From assembly GCF_006125015.1 (NCBI RefSeq), contig NZ_SZZN01000001.1, positions 3,100,001 to 3,164,000 of the forward strand: 64,000 bases of DNA, in the 5' to 3' direction. Shown in pieces: positions 36,295 through 45,112 of this stretch. The number at the start of each line of letters is the position of its first letter. Within the stretch, counting starts at the first letter, position 1. The DNA comes from Roseovarius arcticus (GTDB taxonomy: Bacteria; Pseudomonadota; Alphaproteobacteria; Rhodobacterales; Rhodobacteraceae). The notes beneath the pieces were generated by a model. That model was not told the DNA's origin. It ran no database searches and was given only the letters and a program-made list of their open reading frames with translations. Both the position numbers and the translations under genes were made by a program.

Positions 36295-38304
36295 TTATTG
36301 GCTCGCGTCCGGGAGGGAGCGAGCGACCAGCCCTGCGGTCTGCAGGGCGGAGGCGAGATCGACCTTATCACTCGCAGAACGCAAGGGGGCTGCGTCGCTC
36401 TCTTGGAGGACGTAAAGTGGATCTTCAGCCATTGCCGATCCAGCGAATTGTACGCTCCCATCCTTTGCCGCGCCCAATTGCCAGAACCGAGCATGCAGGC
36501 GCAGACCACCGTGCACTGACGCGGCTTTTGAAAACGCTAGGTCATTGGGATGACTGTCCCAGAAGGTCGGCAGGACCAGCGGATCGGGCACGCTGCCTTC
36601 GGTCCAGTCTGCCCAAACTGCTGCCATCAACGTGCCAAGCCCCGGACGCGGTGCGAGGGTCCAGCCCATGCTCTCCATTGAAGAGATCAGATTTCCAACG
36701 TCATTAATTTCAAGAATAACGCTCAGGCTCGCCCGAGGCGACCCTGTCAGCGTGTGAGTGCCGAGGGTCAACTCGCCGGACGCCACGGCGTCGGCCATAT
36801 GTGAGCGGTCTGGTGCGGCAATTACATCGACGGAATTGAGTGGTTCGGTAAGAGTGGATGCCAGTGCAAGCGACACCGCCAACGCGGTAGCAACGCTTGC
36901 CGCTGCCCCGCGCCTGCGGTTCGTCGTGACAGCGCGCGCCCGCAGGAAGTCCCGCCGCCACTCACAAAAAGCCACACCCAGCGTTAACCATAAGGCCCCC
37001 ACCAGCCAGCCGTTTAGGACGTCCGAGAGGTAATGCTCGATCAGATAAACACGGCTGAGACCGATCAGAAATGCCAAAGCGATCGCTGTCATCCCAGCCG
37101 ACGCTGCGGACAAGTATCTAGTTCGCCACGCCACGTAAAATAGCATGCCCCACACCGCGACTGACGCGGCCGCATGACCGCTTGGAAAGCTGCCGGATGT
37201 TTCGATGAAATACCCCAGGGGCGAACGGGGCCGGTCGAAAAAACTCTTGAGCAACGCGACCGTCAGCTGATTGCCAATCGCCGTTAGCACCAGACCGCCT
37301 AGCAGGTCATGGCGCCTGAGTAGCAACAATGCCGACCCCGCCCCGACCAGCATAGGCAGAGTGATATGCCAGCCCCCGAGAGCAGTAATCCATCCGAACA
37401 CCGCTGTTAGGCGCGCGTCCCGCAACGCGAATAGCAGATTTGCAAGTCGCGCATCGGCCTCGGTCACACTGGCGTTGCCGACAAAATCAAACACGGAATC
37501 CAGATAGACTCCGAGCAAATATACAAACAGAACCGTAAGCACCGTGCCAGTCAGACCCAAAAACTGTGCGGTTGCGAACCGATTGGCCAGAAACCCTGTC
37601 GCCCGCGGAAATCGCTTGGCCAATCGCTGCATACTTGGTTTTGCACGCAGTCCGCTGACCGCAGATTGCATAATCAGCAAGAGCAGAGGCCAGGCACGGC
37701 GCAGGCGGCGCTGGAGAAACCAAATGAGCGCCACGATAATAAGTACGCCCGCTCCGAATGCCAAAAAGCGGGGCGCGGCGGCGCCCAACGTTCCGATGGC
37801 GCTTCCAAAGAAGTATCCGATGGCTGGCAGACTGAGTGCGTAGGGAACCGCGCTTATGGCGTTCCACATGGTAAAGCGCCGATGGCTCATCCCCGCCATG
37901 GCCGCTGAAAACGGCACGAAGGCGGAAAGCGGCCCCAAAAATCGCCCGATGATCATAGCAAATCCGCCATAAGCCGTCAGGAGGTTCTGCGCGCGCATCA
38001 TATGCGATGATCCGGTCAATCGCTGACGACCCTTCAGACCTTGCGCCGTCAGCCGCCCTAATCGGTAGCTGATTTCGCTACCCAGAACCGCGCCAGCCGC
38101 GACGAACCATGCGAGATCGAAAAAATCGATTGTGCCTCGCTGAACCAAGATGCCCCCCGCAATGATCACCAATGCGCCCGGCGCAATCACCCCGGTCAAA
38201 ATGATTGCCTCGAGCATGGCAAACAGGGCCAATATCCAGTACGTCCAAAGTCCCAAAGATTGCAGCGACGGTAATAACTGATCGAGAGTGTGAGGCAGAG
38301 ACAT
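36295..38304 (-). CDS. DedA-PAP2-LssY fusion membrane protein
   Basis: The 669-residue protein joins three modules. Residues about 20-190 are a DedA/VTT domain (GRFLGPLSAFVPFSAAMAGM). Residues about 250-460 are a PAP2 lipid phosphatase with KSFFDRPRSP, SFPSGHA and SRVYLIEHYLSD providing the catalytic His/Arg/Asp set. The C-terminal 150 residues are an LssY-type periplasmic domain with WTLAPRPGLGTLMAAVW and LPTFWDSHPND. It likely flips and dephosphorylates a lipid carrier or phospholipid at the inner membrane. It heads the leftward operon and diverges from the PepSY/two-component operon, which probably controls it. Confidence 0.92.
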   Translation of the reverse strand: MSLPHTLDQLLPSLQSLGLWTYWILALFAMLEAIILTGVIAPGALVIIAGGILVQRGTIDFFDLAWFVAAGAVLGSEISYRLGRLTAQGLKGRQRLTGSSHMMRAQNLLTAYGGFAMIIGRFLGPLSAFVPFSAAMAGMSHRRFTMWNAISAVPYALSLPAIGYFFGSAIGTLGAAAPRFLAFGAGVLIIVALIWFLQRRLRRAWPLLLLIMQSAVSGLRAKPSMQRLAKRFPRATGFLANRFATAQFLGLTGTVLTVLFVYLLGVYLDSVFDFVGNASVTEADARLANLLFALRDARLTAVFGWITALGGWHITLPMLVGAGSALLLLRRHDLLGGLVLTAIGNQLTVALLKSFFDRPRSPLGYFIETSGSFPSGHAAASVAVWGMLFYVAWRTRYLSAASAGMTAIALAFLIGLSRVYLIEHYLSDVLNGWLVGALWLTLGVAFCEWRRDFLRARAVTTNRRRGAAASVATALAVSLALASTLTEPLNSVDVIAAPDRSHMADAVASGELTLGTHTLTGSPRASLSVILEINDVGNLISSMESMGWTLAPRPGLGTLMAAVWADWTEGSVPDPLVLPTFWDSHPNDLAFSKAASVHGGLRLHARFWQLGAAKDGSVQFAGSAMAEDPLYVLQESDAAPLRSASDKVDLASALQTAGLVARSLPDASQ

Positions 38305-38753
38305 TAACTAACTTTCTTGTGGTTCTGTCGCCGCGACGCGCGAGGCGTTCATGTGCCGGCAGGGAGGCTCCGCGCAGCACTAGTGATACAGACGCCGCCG
38401 GCCCCATCAAGTGCCGGTTTCCAGATCACAAGTCTTCACGCTACTATCGGTAGCGATGGTGACAACGATGTTTCGCACCGACTTGCCAGAGATCATTTAG
38501 CGTGTCGCCCCCACTGTTATGCAACGCTCCTTCCGGCAGGTCCGGCACCGGTCATATACGTTGCGCCTCGCCCGAACGTCACGGCGGGTATACGGATCTG
38601 CAATCTCCAATGTTCGCAGTCGTCTTTGTTCATGCGCGGTTTTTGCCGGATTGCAAATCTGTAACCTCACTGTCAGGCGATACCGCGGTGCACCTCTCAT
38701 CTTGGTTGCAGAGGACGGCATGGTGCCCGTCCCGCAACCCAAGGAGACAAGAC
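38305..38753. promoter_or_regulatory. 449 bp divergent region between envelope operon and PepSY/two-component operon
   Basis: No gene is supported. It must contain both promoters and likely the binding sites of the OmpR-type regulator encoded at 39192. No obvious direct repeats stood out by eye. Confidence 0.45.
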
Positions 38754-39122
38754 ATGCAACGCAAGACATTCCCAAATTTCGGCAAGATCGTCCTTCTGAG
38801 CGCGGCGCTCGTGACCGGCGGCGTGGCTTTGGCCAATGCCGAGCAGAAATCAGGCGAAGGCAAAGAGAACCAGATGGAGGTGCAAACCTTCCTGGCGTCA
38901 CCACAATCGCTTGGCCAAGCGATCACGGCAGCCGAGGGTGAAACCGGCGGCAAAGCAATGGACGCTTCCTTCGATCTCGCCAAGGATAACAGCGGCGTCT
39001 ACGAGGTCGAACTGGTCAAGCCCGACGGCACTCAGGTCGAAGTGATCGTCGATGCCAAGGGCGCCGTTACGGTTCAGGCCATGGTTGACGACCACGATGA
39101 AGGCGACAACGACAACGATTAA
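38754..39122 (+). CDS. PepSY-domain periplasmic protein
   Basis: A 122-residue secreted protein: signal peptide to about residue 29 (LVTGGVALANA), then a PepSY-like domain (AITAAEGETGGKAMDASFDL, VYEVELVKPDGTQVEVIVDA) and a very acidic tail rich in Asp. PepSY proteins with acidic tails are often the first gene of two-component operons and are thought to bind cations or inhibit proteases. The ATG follows AAGGAGACA. It precedes the OmpR-type regulator by 69 bp in one operon. Confidence 0.9.
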   Translation: MQRKTFPNFGKIVLLSAALVTGGVALANAEQKSGEGKENQMEVQTFLASPQSLGQAITAAEGETGGKAMDASFDLAKDNSGVYEVELVKPDGTQVEVIVDAKGAVTVQAMVDDHDEGDNDND

Positions 39123-39191
39123 TCCCTATATTGATCGGGGCGGCCCCGGCGGTGCGTTCTGCGCACTGCCGGTTTCCGACGAGAGGATGAA

Positions 39192-39866
39192 ATGAAAATA
39201 CTCGTGATCGAAGACGACAGGATGACAGGCTCCTACATCGCGGAGGGCCTGCGTGAAGAGGGGCATTCTGTCGATTTGATCGACGATGGCACCGACGGTC
39301 TTATTCAGGCCACCGTGGGGTCCTACGACTTGATGATCGTCGACCGGATGCTGCCCGGCCTCGACGGCGTCAGCATCGTCAAAACTCTGCGCGGCGCCAA
39401 GAACCGCGTGCCGATCCTATTGCTGACTGCGCTCGGAGGTGTTGATGATCGCATCGAGGGTCTGAATTCAGGCGGTGACGACTATCTGGTCAAGCCCTTC
39501 GCGTTCGGGGAACTCAGTGCGCGTGTCGCAGCGCTTGGGCGCAGGCCACAAATGAGCGACGAGCCAACCTTTCTTCGCATCCGTGATCTTGAAATAAACC
39601 TGCTGACGCGCAAAGTGACCCGCGCAGGACAGGTGATCGACCTCCTGCCGAGGGAATTCGCGCTGCTAGAGCAACTGACCCGCCGCAAAGGGCGCATCCT
39701 GACGCGAACCATGCTGCTTGAGGCGGTTTGGGACATCCACTTCGATCCGCAGACAAATGTTGTGGAAACCCACATCAGCCGCCTGCGGGCAAAGGTGGAC
39801 AAACCTTTCGATAGTGAGCTGATCCATACCGTTCGCGGATCGGGGTACCGGATCAACGCGGAATGA
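39192..39866 (+). CDS. OmpR-family response regulator
   Basis: The 224-residue regulator has a receiver domain with EDD at 7-9, phosphoacceptor Asp51 (IVDRMLPG) and a conserved VKPF, then a winged-helix DNA-binding domain ending IHTVRGSGYRI. It belongs with the QseB/PmrA/TctD type. The stop overlaps the start of the kinase gene by four bases, so the pair is co-translated. The targets are likely the PepSY operon itself and the divergent DedA-PAP2-LssY operon. Confidence 0.95.
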   Translation: MKILVIEDDRMTGSYIAEGLREEGHSVDLIDDGTDGLIQATVGSYDLMIVDRMLPGLDGVSIVKTLRGAKNRVPILLLTALGGVDDRIEGLNSGGDDYLVKPFAFGELSARVAALGRRPQMSDEPTFLRIRDLEINLLTRKVTRAGQVIDLLPREFALLEQLTRRKGRILTRTMLLEAVWDIHFDPQTNVVETHISRLRAKVDKPFDSELIHTVRGSGYRINAE

Positions 39867-41251
39867 AAGCGCCCCTCTCTGCCTTGCGCCGCTCGACCCC
39901 GCTTAGACTGACGGCAGTTTTGATCGGCATTTTCATGCTGTCCTCGCTGCTCACTTTCTCTGTGGCCTATCTGGTGATCCGCAACAATTTCGACACCAGC
40001 CTAGAAGACCAGATCGAACTGGCGATGGACAGCTACGATGCCATCAAGAGCCCTGCTGACCTGCGCGCACGGCTTGTCGCGGATGCGGCCTCGACCGATT
40101 CCGATGCAATGATCCTGTACTACCTTTCCGATACCGGCCGCTTGATCTCGAATGTTGATCGGATGCCTGCGGTCGATGATTTCACGATAATTTCGGATAC
40201 AGCAATCGACGGCGATGACCTTGCCGACAGTTATCGTGCGGCCGGTGAGCGCATCGGTGCAGGCTACCTAATTTTTGCCGTTTCGCGTGAGCCAATCATA
40301 GAAATGGGCGAGATATTTTTAAGCATTTTTCTGATAGGCCTGTTGCCGACGCTGGCCCTTGCCTCGGCCTTCGGACGGCTTGCAGCGGGCCGCGTTCAGG
40401 TTCGGATCGACGCCATTCGCTCTGTTCTTGGGCAACTCACCGCAGGAAACCTGTCGGCCAGGACCGAAGCCGTCGACGGCGATATTGATGATTTGGCCCA
40501 GATCGGCCGCGCTGTGAACCATATGGCAGCGGCGCAGCAAGCGTCTGTTGCATCGCTCAAACAGATCTCGACCGATATCGCCCACGATCTTAAAACACCG
40601 ATTCAGCGGGTGTCGGTACTGCTCGACAGGTTAGAGAAAAAGACGCACTTGTCAGAGGATCAAAAGGCAATCGTTGATGCGGCGCTGGATGAAACGGACC
40701 GAATGGTCAAAACGTTTCATGCCCTTCTGCAGATCGCGCAGATCGAAGGCGGCAGCGTGCGCGACAGGTTTGAGCAGATGGACTTGCGCGAAATCGTGGA
40801 GACTTTTGCTGATGTTTACGGGCCTTCTGCGGATGAAACAGGCCATCGGCTGTCAGTGCAGATTGACGGAACCAGCGCATATTCAGTTCGCGGTGATCGG
40901 CATCTTCTGGGGCAAGTGCTGGCCAATCTGATTGAAAACGCACTGAGGCATGTCCCGGCGGGCGGGATTTTTAACGTGGCATTGAGCGAGGCAAATCAAG
41001 CAGTCATTATGTCAGTCGCCGACAACGGACCCGGTATTCCGCCCGGCGAGCGCAGTAACGTCCTGCGCCGTCTCTACCGTCTGGAAAGGAGCCGCACGAC
41101 ACCAGGCAACGGACTTGGCCTTAGCCTCGTTGCTGCAATCTGCGAGCTGCATGGCGCGGTACTGGAGCTGGCAGACAATGCGCCAGGATTACTTGTTCGC
41201 ATCCGCTTCCCGCTGGCGCCAATGAACGAAAGGGCCATGGGCAAGGGGTGA
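39863..41251 (+). CDS. Membrane sensor histidine kinase, partner of the OmpR-type regulator
   Basis: A 462-residue kinase with two membrane helices (about 15-40 and 150-172), a small periplasmic sensor, HAMP linker, HisKA with His241 in IAHDLKTPI, and ATPase domain (NLIENALRHV, DNGPGIPP, GNGLGLSL). The N-terminal topology and the HDLKTP box suit the QseC/TctE-like kinases. The periplasmic region is acidic and may sense cations or membrane-active compounds. It ends the PepSY operon. Confidence 0.94.
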   Translation: MKAPLSALRRSTPLRLTAVLIGIFMLSSLLTFSVAYLVIRNNFDTSLEDQIELAMDSYDAIKSPADLRARLVADAASTDSDAMILYYLSDTGRLISNVDRMPAVDDFTIISDTAIDGDDLADSYRAAGERIGAGYLIFAVSREPIIEMGEIFLSIFLIGLLPTLALASAFGRLAAGRVQVRIDAIRSVLGQLTAGNLSARTEAVDGDIDDLAQIGRAVNHMAAAQQASVASLKQISTDIAHDLKTPIQRVSVLLDRLEKKTHLSEDQKAIVDAALDETDRMVKTFHALLQIAQIEGGSVRDRFEQMDLREIVETFADVYGPSADETGHRLSVQIDGTSAYSVRGDRHLLGQVLANLIENALRHVPAGGIFNVALSEANQAVIMSVADNGPGIPPGERSNVLRRLYRLERSRTTPGNGLGLSLVAAICELHGAVLELADNAPGLLVRIRFPLAPMNERAMGKG

Positions 41252-41658
41252 TAGCACGCCATCGCCGAACAATTCAGAGCCTTCGGTTCCCAATCGCTCT
41301 TTGGGCTTGGTCCGACCAAGATGAAGTTGCCAATCCTAACCAAAAGCTATCTGTTCATGTAGGCGATTGTGCACCAAGGGGCCGCGATCAGCGTCCTAGA
41401 AATATTTCGCGATTGGTTACTAAAGCTACTCACAAATTTTAGGTCGCATGGAAAATCGAAAAGCCAGATTGCAGCCTGCGGCGAAGTTATGTTCCGCAAA
41501 CCCATTAAAAGCGTCGCTAGCTAAAGCAAACCAAATCCAGATAAATACCGGGAGAAACCGTTCCAGAATGTCGAGCGCACAGAACCTGGCGTCGGCCTAT
41601 ATATCGCGCCCGCGCGCTCGCGCCAACGCACGATTTCCGCCAGAATTCGCGGTGCCGC
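41252..41658. other. 407 bp gap between convergent operons
   Basis: Rightward PepSY operon and leftward permease-associated genes converge here. No gene or strong terminator is visible. A plus-strand frame at 41448-41804 is the shadow of the leftward small membrane gene. Confidence 0.45.
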
Positions 41659-41946
41659 TTAACCAGTGCGCCCGCTGGCCGCCCAGACTGCATGGCGGAC
41701 ACGGGCGGTTTTGTACGCGTCGTATATCGCCATCGCATAGACAAACAGGCCGCCCGACAGTTTGCCCACTATGGACACGTCCGCCGCAGCGGTTTGGAGC
41801 GTGAATCCGCCCAGCAGCAGGATGAAGAATACAAACACCAGCCCGCGAACGGGCTGCCGGTTTAGCACCTGCCCTGAGGCTGGCAAGACAATGGCCGAGG
41901 CCAGAACGAGATGCGGGTTTGGCGCGGGGCGAGACACAGTACTCAT
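41659..41946 (-). CDS. Small membrane protein, two predicted helices
   Basis: A 95-residue protein with LVLASAIVLPASGQVLN, then a strong helix GLVFVFFILLLGGFTL and a weaker one near GKLSGGLFVYAMAIYDAYK. I do not know the family by name. It starts within the stop of the upstream 232-residue protein gene (four-base overlap), so the two are co-translated and likely act together. Nothing in the sequence suggests an enzyme. Confidence 0.65.
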   Translation of the reverse strand: MSTVSRPAPNPHLVLASAIVLPASGQVLNRQPVRGLVFVFFILLLGGFTLQTAAADVSIVGKLSGGLFVYAMAIYDAYKTARVRHAVWAASGRTG

Positions 41947-42641
41947 GCCCGCAACTCTTGCACCTCGATCGCGGCGACGTCCAGGACATCCGCGCGCAGT
42001 GCAATTAGCTGGTCAAGCTTAGGCTTCAGCAGGTCCAGCGCTAGCGGCGTGGCGCCCATCTCCGCGTCGCGATAGATCAGATAGCGGCTGCGCTGCGCCT
42101 CTTCGGCCAGAAACACTATTCGCACGCCCTTGGGCGATATCACCAGCTCCTTAACCTTTGGATCGTCAAAGATATGCAGATGCGCGCGCACCAAGTCCTC
42201 GGGCGGCATGTGGGCGCGGCTGTCAGTGCGGATTGCGCAATCTTCGGGGAAATCATCGGGCGAGTCCAACTGGTGCGTTAGCGTGTGAAAGCGCGAAAAC
42301 GGCTCTATCCCGGTCGGGCGGATCATCAGGTTCATCGTGGCACCCACTGGCAGCGGGCCGGGCAACGTTACCAGCACCCAGAGCGCAGGCAGCTTGCGAA
42401 AGGTCAACGTGTCGGGCAGCACTTGGACATCCGCCTCGACCCCGCGGTAATGCCCGCCCAGCCGGGCAAATCCGCTGCCGCCGCACCCCATACGCGGCGC
42501 GCCAAGCAGTGCGCGACAGACATCCAGATACCCGGTGCGCTGCGCATGACGCTCGGCCGAGGCGCGGCGTAGGTGCCGGAATAGCAGCACCAATAGCACC
42601 GCGGCCCCTACCAAAATCGCGCCTGTGATAAATCGGTCCAT
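41943..42641 (-). CDS. Membrane-anchored protein of unknown function
   Basis: The 232-residue product has one N-terminal helix (ITGAILVGAAVLLVLLF) and a soluble cytoplasmic or periplasmic domain with RALLGAPRMGCGGSGFARLGGHYRG and LVISPKGVRIVFLAEEAQRSRYLIYRDAE. I do not recognise it. It has its own GGAGAAACG ribosome site, and a hairpin terminator separates it from the APC permease gene upstream, yet orientation suggests a linked role. Confidence 0.65.
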   Translation of the reverse strand: MDRFITGAILVGAAVLLVLLFRHLRRASAERHAQRTGYLDVCRALLGAPRMGCGGSGFARLGGHYRGVEADVQVLPDTLTFRKLPALWVLVTLPGPLPVGATMNLMIRPTGIEPFSRFHTLTHQLDSPDDFPEDCAIRTDSRAHMPPEDLVRAHLHIFDDPKVKELVISPKGVRIVFLAEEAQRSRYLIYRDAEMGATPLALDLLKPKLDQLIALRADVLDVAAIEVQELRA

Positions 42642-42654
42642 CGTTTCTCCGGGC

Positions 42655-42690
42655 CAAAAATGTCCGGCCCGCCGAATGGGCGGGCCGGTT
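42655..42690 (-). terminator. Hairpin terminator after the APC permease gene
   Basis: A ten-base GC stem CCGGCCCGCC/GGCGGGCCGG (42664-42673 and 42679-42688) with a five-base loop is flanked by TTTTT on the minus-strand exit and TTTT on the plus side. It can stop transcription in both directions, mainly that of the permease operon. Confidence 0.8.
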
Positions 42691-42701
42691 TTCCGTCTGT
42701 A

Positions 42702-44117
42702 TCAGTAGCCGCGCGGCCTAGGCCAAGGCATCGTGAACTGCGCTGCCCGGCGCACAAACCGGTATCGCCAGAAATGGAACCAGAGCGACACGATGATGTA
42801 GAATGACAGCATCGCCACTAATTGCGAGCCATAGCCGAGGAATACGGCAAAGAACGTCACCCCGCACAAGCACAGTAGAATGATTGCCGGGATCGGGTGG
42901 AACGGATGCTCATATCCGCGCTTGATCGTGTCCAGTGGCCATTTGCGACGAAACAGGATCACGTTCAGCGGCATGAAGGTATAGCCCAAAAGGCCCGACA
43001 GGATGGAGAAGGTGATAACCTGATCCAAAGGTGCGCCCAGTGCAAAAACCAGCGCGATCGGCACGAGAAAGATGATCGACCGATAAGGCGTGCGGAATTT
43101 AGGATGCACCGCACCGAACCAATCCGGCAGATAGTGATCGCGCCCCATGGCGAACCATGCGCGGCTGGCATCGTTGATACAGCCATTGGCCGAGGCCAGC
43201 GTTGCAAACATTGTGCCAATACCCAAAAGCACCATCAGCGTCATCGAACCCGACAGTCGCGCCGCGTCAAAGAGCGGAACGCCCGCTTGGCCCAGATACT
43301 CCCACGGCATCAGGCCGACACAGACATACCATGTCAAACTTGCCGCGATCAGCAGCGTCATGATGCCCGCCAGCGTGCCGAAGGGCAGCGAGCGCGCGGG
43401 CGACCGGACCTCTTCTGCCGCCTGGCAAGTGCCTTCGATTCCGAGGTAGTACCACAGGCCGAAATGCATCGCCGCCAAAACACCAAGCCAGCCGTACGGC
43501 AGGTCAGTCATCAACTCGACATGACGCAGCGGGCTGTCGGACATGAACACCGCCGTGGACAAAAAGAGTGCGATGATCGCGCAAAAGGCGAACGCCGTTA
43601 TGACCAGACTGAAGGTCAGCGTCGCCAGAACACCGCGGTAGTTCAGCCAAGCCAGAAACATGATCGACAGAATAATGAAGGGCCTCTCATCGAGGCCGTC
43701 ATGCCCGGTCATTCCGGCCACCGTATCTATCAAAAAGCCAAAGGTGATCGCATTCGCCGCCTCCAGCATCGTATAGGCAAACACCAGATAGAGGCCGACA
43801 TTGAAGGCCATTAGCGGGCCGACAATATGCTTGGCCTGCGTGTACTGACCGCCGGCTGCGGCGACAGTCGATGTCACCTCGCTGTCGATCATGGCGACGC
43901 AGGAATAGAGTATCCCGGCGAACCAGCACGCGAGCAGTGCGGCATAGGCGCCGCCCTTGCCGACGGCAAAGTTCCAGCCCATGTATTCGCCCACGAGGAC
44001 AATTCCTACACCAAGGCCCCAGATATGCGCCGGCCCCAAAACCCGCGCCAGACCCAGCTTGGTCCCCTTGGGGCCCATTCCATCCATCTGCGTGGATGTG
44101 ATATCCGTATCAGACAT
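42702..44117 (-). CDS. APC-family amino acid/amine permease
   Basis: A 471-residue transporter with about 12 membrane helices of the amino acid-polyamine-organocation superfamily. The start of helix 1 (GPAHIWGLGVGIVLVGEYMGWN) and the phrase LGIEGTCQAAEEVRSPARSLP resemble ethanolamine permeases. Later NDASRAWFAMGRDHYLPDWF is typical for the superfamily. Substrate is probably ethanolamine or a related amine or amino acid, but no catabolic gene is close by to confirm. It is the fourth gene of an operon that starts with three small membrane proteins. Confidence 0.88.
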   Translation of the reverse strand: MSDTDITSTQMDGMGPKGTKLGLARVLGPAHIWGLGVGIVLVGEYMGWNFAVGKGGAYAALLACWFAGILYSCVAMIDSEVTSTVAAAGGQYTQAKHIVGPLMAFNVGLYLVFAYTMLEAANAITFGFLIDTVAGMTGHDGLDERPFIILSIMFLAWLNYRGVLATLTFSLVITAFAFCAIIALFLSTAVFMSDSPLRHVELMTDLPYGWLGVLAAMHFGLWYYLGIEGTCQAAEEVRSPARSLPFGTLAGIMTLLIAASLTWYVCVGLMPWEYLGQAGVPLFDAARLSGSMTLMVLLGIGTMFATLASANGCINDASRAWFAMGRDHYLPDWFGAVHPKFRTPYRSIIFLVPIALVFALGAPLDQVITFSILSGLLGYTFMPLNVILFRRKWPLDTIKRGYEHPFHPIPAIILLCLCGVTFFAVFLGYGSQLVAMLSFYIIVSLWFHFWRYRFVRRAAQFTMPWPRPRGY

Positions 44118-44131
44118 CTTTTTCTCCCCGT

Positions 44132-44299
44132 TCAGAGTTTGCGTTCTTCGGTCATCGCTTCAAGCTCGCCTTCGCGCGAGGACATCAGCTCTTCTTCGCT
44201 GTAGGTGCTGTCGGTCTTTATCCAATCGATGACGATATAAAGCCCGAAGACGATCGAAAGACCCCAGGCGGCGTACTCCATGACATTCCAGATATCCAT
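44132..44299 (-). CDS. 55-residue single-helix membrane protein in the permease operon
   Basis: The peptide starts MDIWNVMEYAAWGLSIVFG, one membrane helix (about residues 9-26), followed by a highly charged cytoplasmic tail (DSTYSEEELMSSREGELEAM). It has AGGGA upstream and lies 13 bp after the preceding small membrane gene and 14 bp before the permease gene. Its size kept it below usual annotation cut-offs. The topology resembles small regulatory subunits of transporters, which is my inference. Confidence 0.78.
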   Translation of the reverse strand: MDIWNVMEYAAWGLSIVFGLYIVIDWIKTDSTYSEEELMSSREGELEAMTEERKL

Positions 44300-44312
44300 G
44301 TTCAGTCCCTGC

Positions 44313-44693
44313 TCATTTGTCGCCGAATTTTTCGGAAATTACGTCGGTATATTCCTTGCCGGAGAACCGCAGCACGATCGCGTAATAGCCAACGACCACG
44401 ACGATCATCACCAAAAGGCTGAGGATCGAGAACGAGTAATCGAAGCGCGCCGTGATCATCTCCGCCGCGTCGGCGGCATTGGCATAGCCAAGCTCGTTCC
44501 ATTTTTCGACCATGGTGGGGTTTTGCCCCAAACTCTCCCATGTGGGGTTGTCCGGCACGTTCGATGTCTGTGCGCTGCCGGCCAGGTTCATGAACAGCGG
44601 CACATAAAGCGCGCCAACCGCCAAAACCAGCAGCACGATCACGTCGAAGATCTGGCTTATCTTGCTTTGGACGGGGGGAATGTAGTCTGCCAT
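44313..44693 (-). CDS. 126-residue two-helix membrane protein in the permease operon
   Basis: Two membrane helices (about 15-38, IFDVIVLLVLAVGALYVPLF; and 85-108, FSILSLLVMIVVVVGYY) enclose a periplasmic loop of about 45 residues with NPTWESLGQNPTMVEKW and NAADAAEMITARFD. I do not recognise the family. The loop could contact a substrate or a partner. It is the second gene, 12 bp after the first small gene, in the same operon as the APC permease. Confidence 0.78.
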   Translation of the reverse strand: MADYIPPVQSKISQIFDVIVLLVLAVGALYVPLFMNLAGSAQTSNVPDNPTWESLGQNPTMVEKWNELGYANAADAAEMITARFDYSFSILSLLVMIVVVVGYYAIVLRFSGKEYTDVISEKFGDK

Positions 44694-44705
44694 ATCCGTG
44701 TCCTC

Positions 44706-44996
44706 TCAGCGTTTTTTCTGGGCACGGGCGAGATCAAGAAACTTGATATCCAGCCCGTACATGAAATCGCGATCCTCGAGGTAATGACGCAGCATCGCTA
44801 CGATTGCGGCGGTGTTGAGCACCAGAATAGTCGCGCCGCCGATCAGCAGGACGATACGTGCCGTGCTGCTGGGCGCGAGGTTCCAGGTGGCCAGCGCGAC
44901 AAAGATGATGGCCAGCCAAAGGCCGACGACGAAGGCCCACGCAACGGCGGTATCTCGACCGTGCATCTTTTTGATGCGTTCGGTTAATTCGGGCAT
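44706..44996 (-). CDS. 96-residue two-helix membrane protein, first gene of the permease operon
   Basis: Two close membrane helices (AVAWAFVVGLWLAIIFVALAT about 17-37; ARIVLLIGGATILVLNTAAI about 46-66) and charged ends (TERIKKMHGRD and DLARAQKKR). No family is recognised. The ATG at 44996 follows GGAGAG. It is followed closely by two other small membrane genes and the APC permease, so it probably forms a subunit or assembly factor of that transporter. Confidence 0.78.
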   Translation of the reverse strand: MPELTERIKKMHGRDTAVAWAFVVGLWLAIIFVALATWNLAPSSTARIVLLIGGATILVLNTAAIVAMLRHYLEDRDFMYGLDIKFLDLARAQKKR

Positions 44997-45050
44997 TGAA
45001 CTCTCCTGTTGGCTGTAAGCTGAGGCGCTCTTGTGAATGGCGCCGTTTAT

Positions 45051-45075
45051 TGACAGTAAAAACTTTGCCCTGTCA
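45051..45075 (-). promoter_or_regulatory. Inverted repeat TGACAG-N13-CTGTCA over the putative permease promoter
   Basis: Six-base arms at 45051-45056 and 45070-45075 lie between and over the proposed promoter boxes, a location expected for a repressor site. Confidence 0.4.
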
Positions 45076-45098
45076 GGAACGCACAGACTGCGACTTTA

Positions 45099-45112
45099 TG
45101 TCAAGCTTGACA
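45099..45112. promoter_or_regulatory. Perfect palindrome TGTCAAGCTTGACA
   Basis: A 14-bp perfect palindrome about 105 bp upstream of the first small membrane gene. Its half-site TTGACA shares TGACA with the second dyad nearby, so one dimeric regulator could bind both. Confidence 0.45.
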
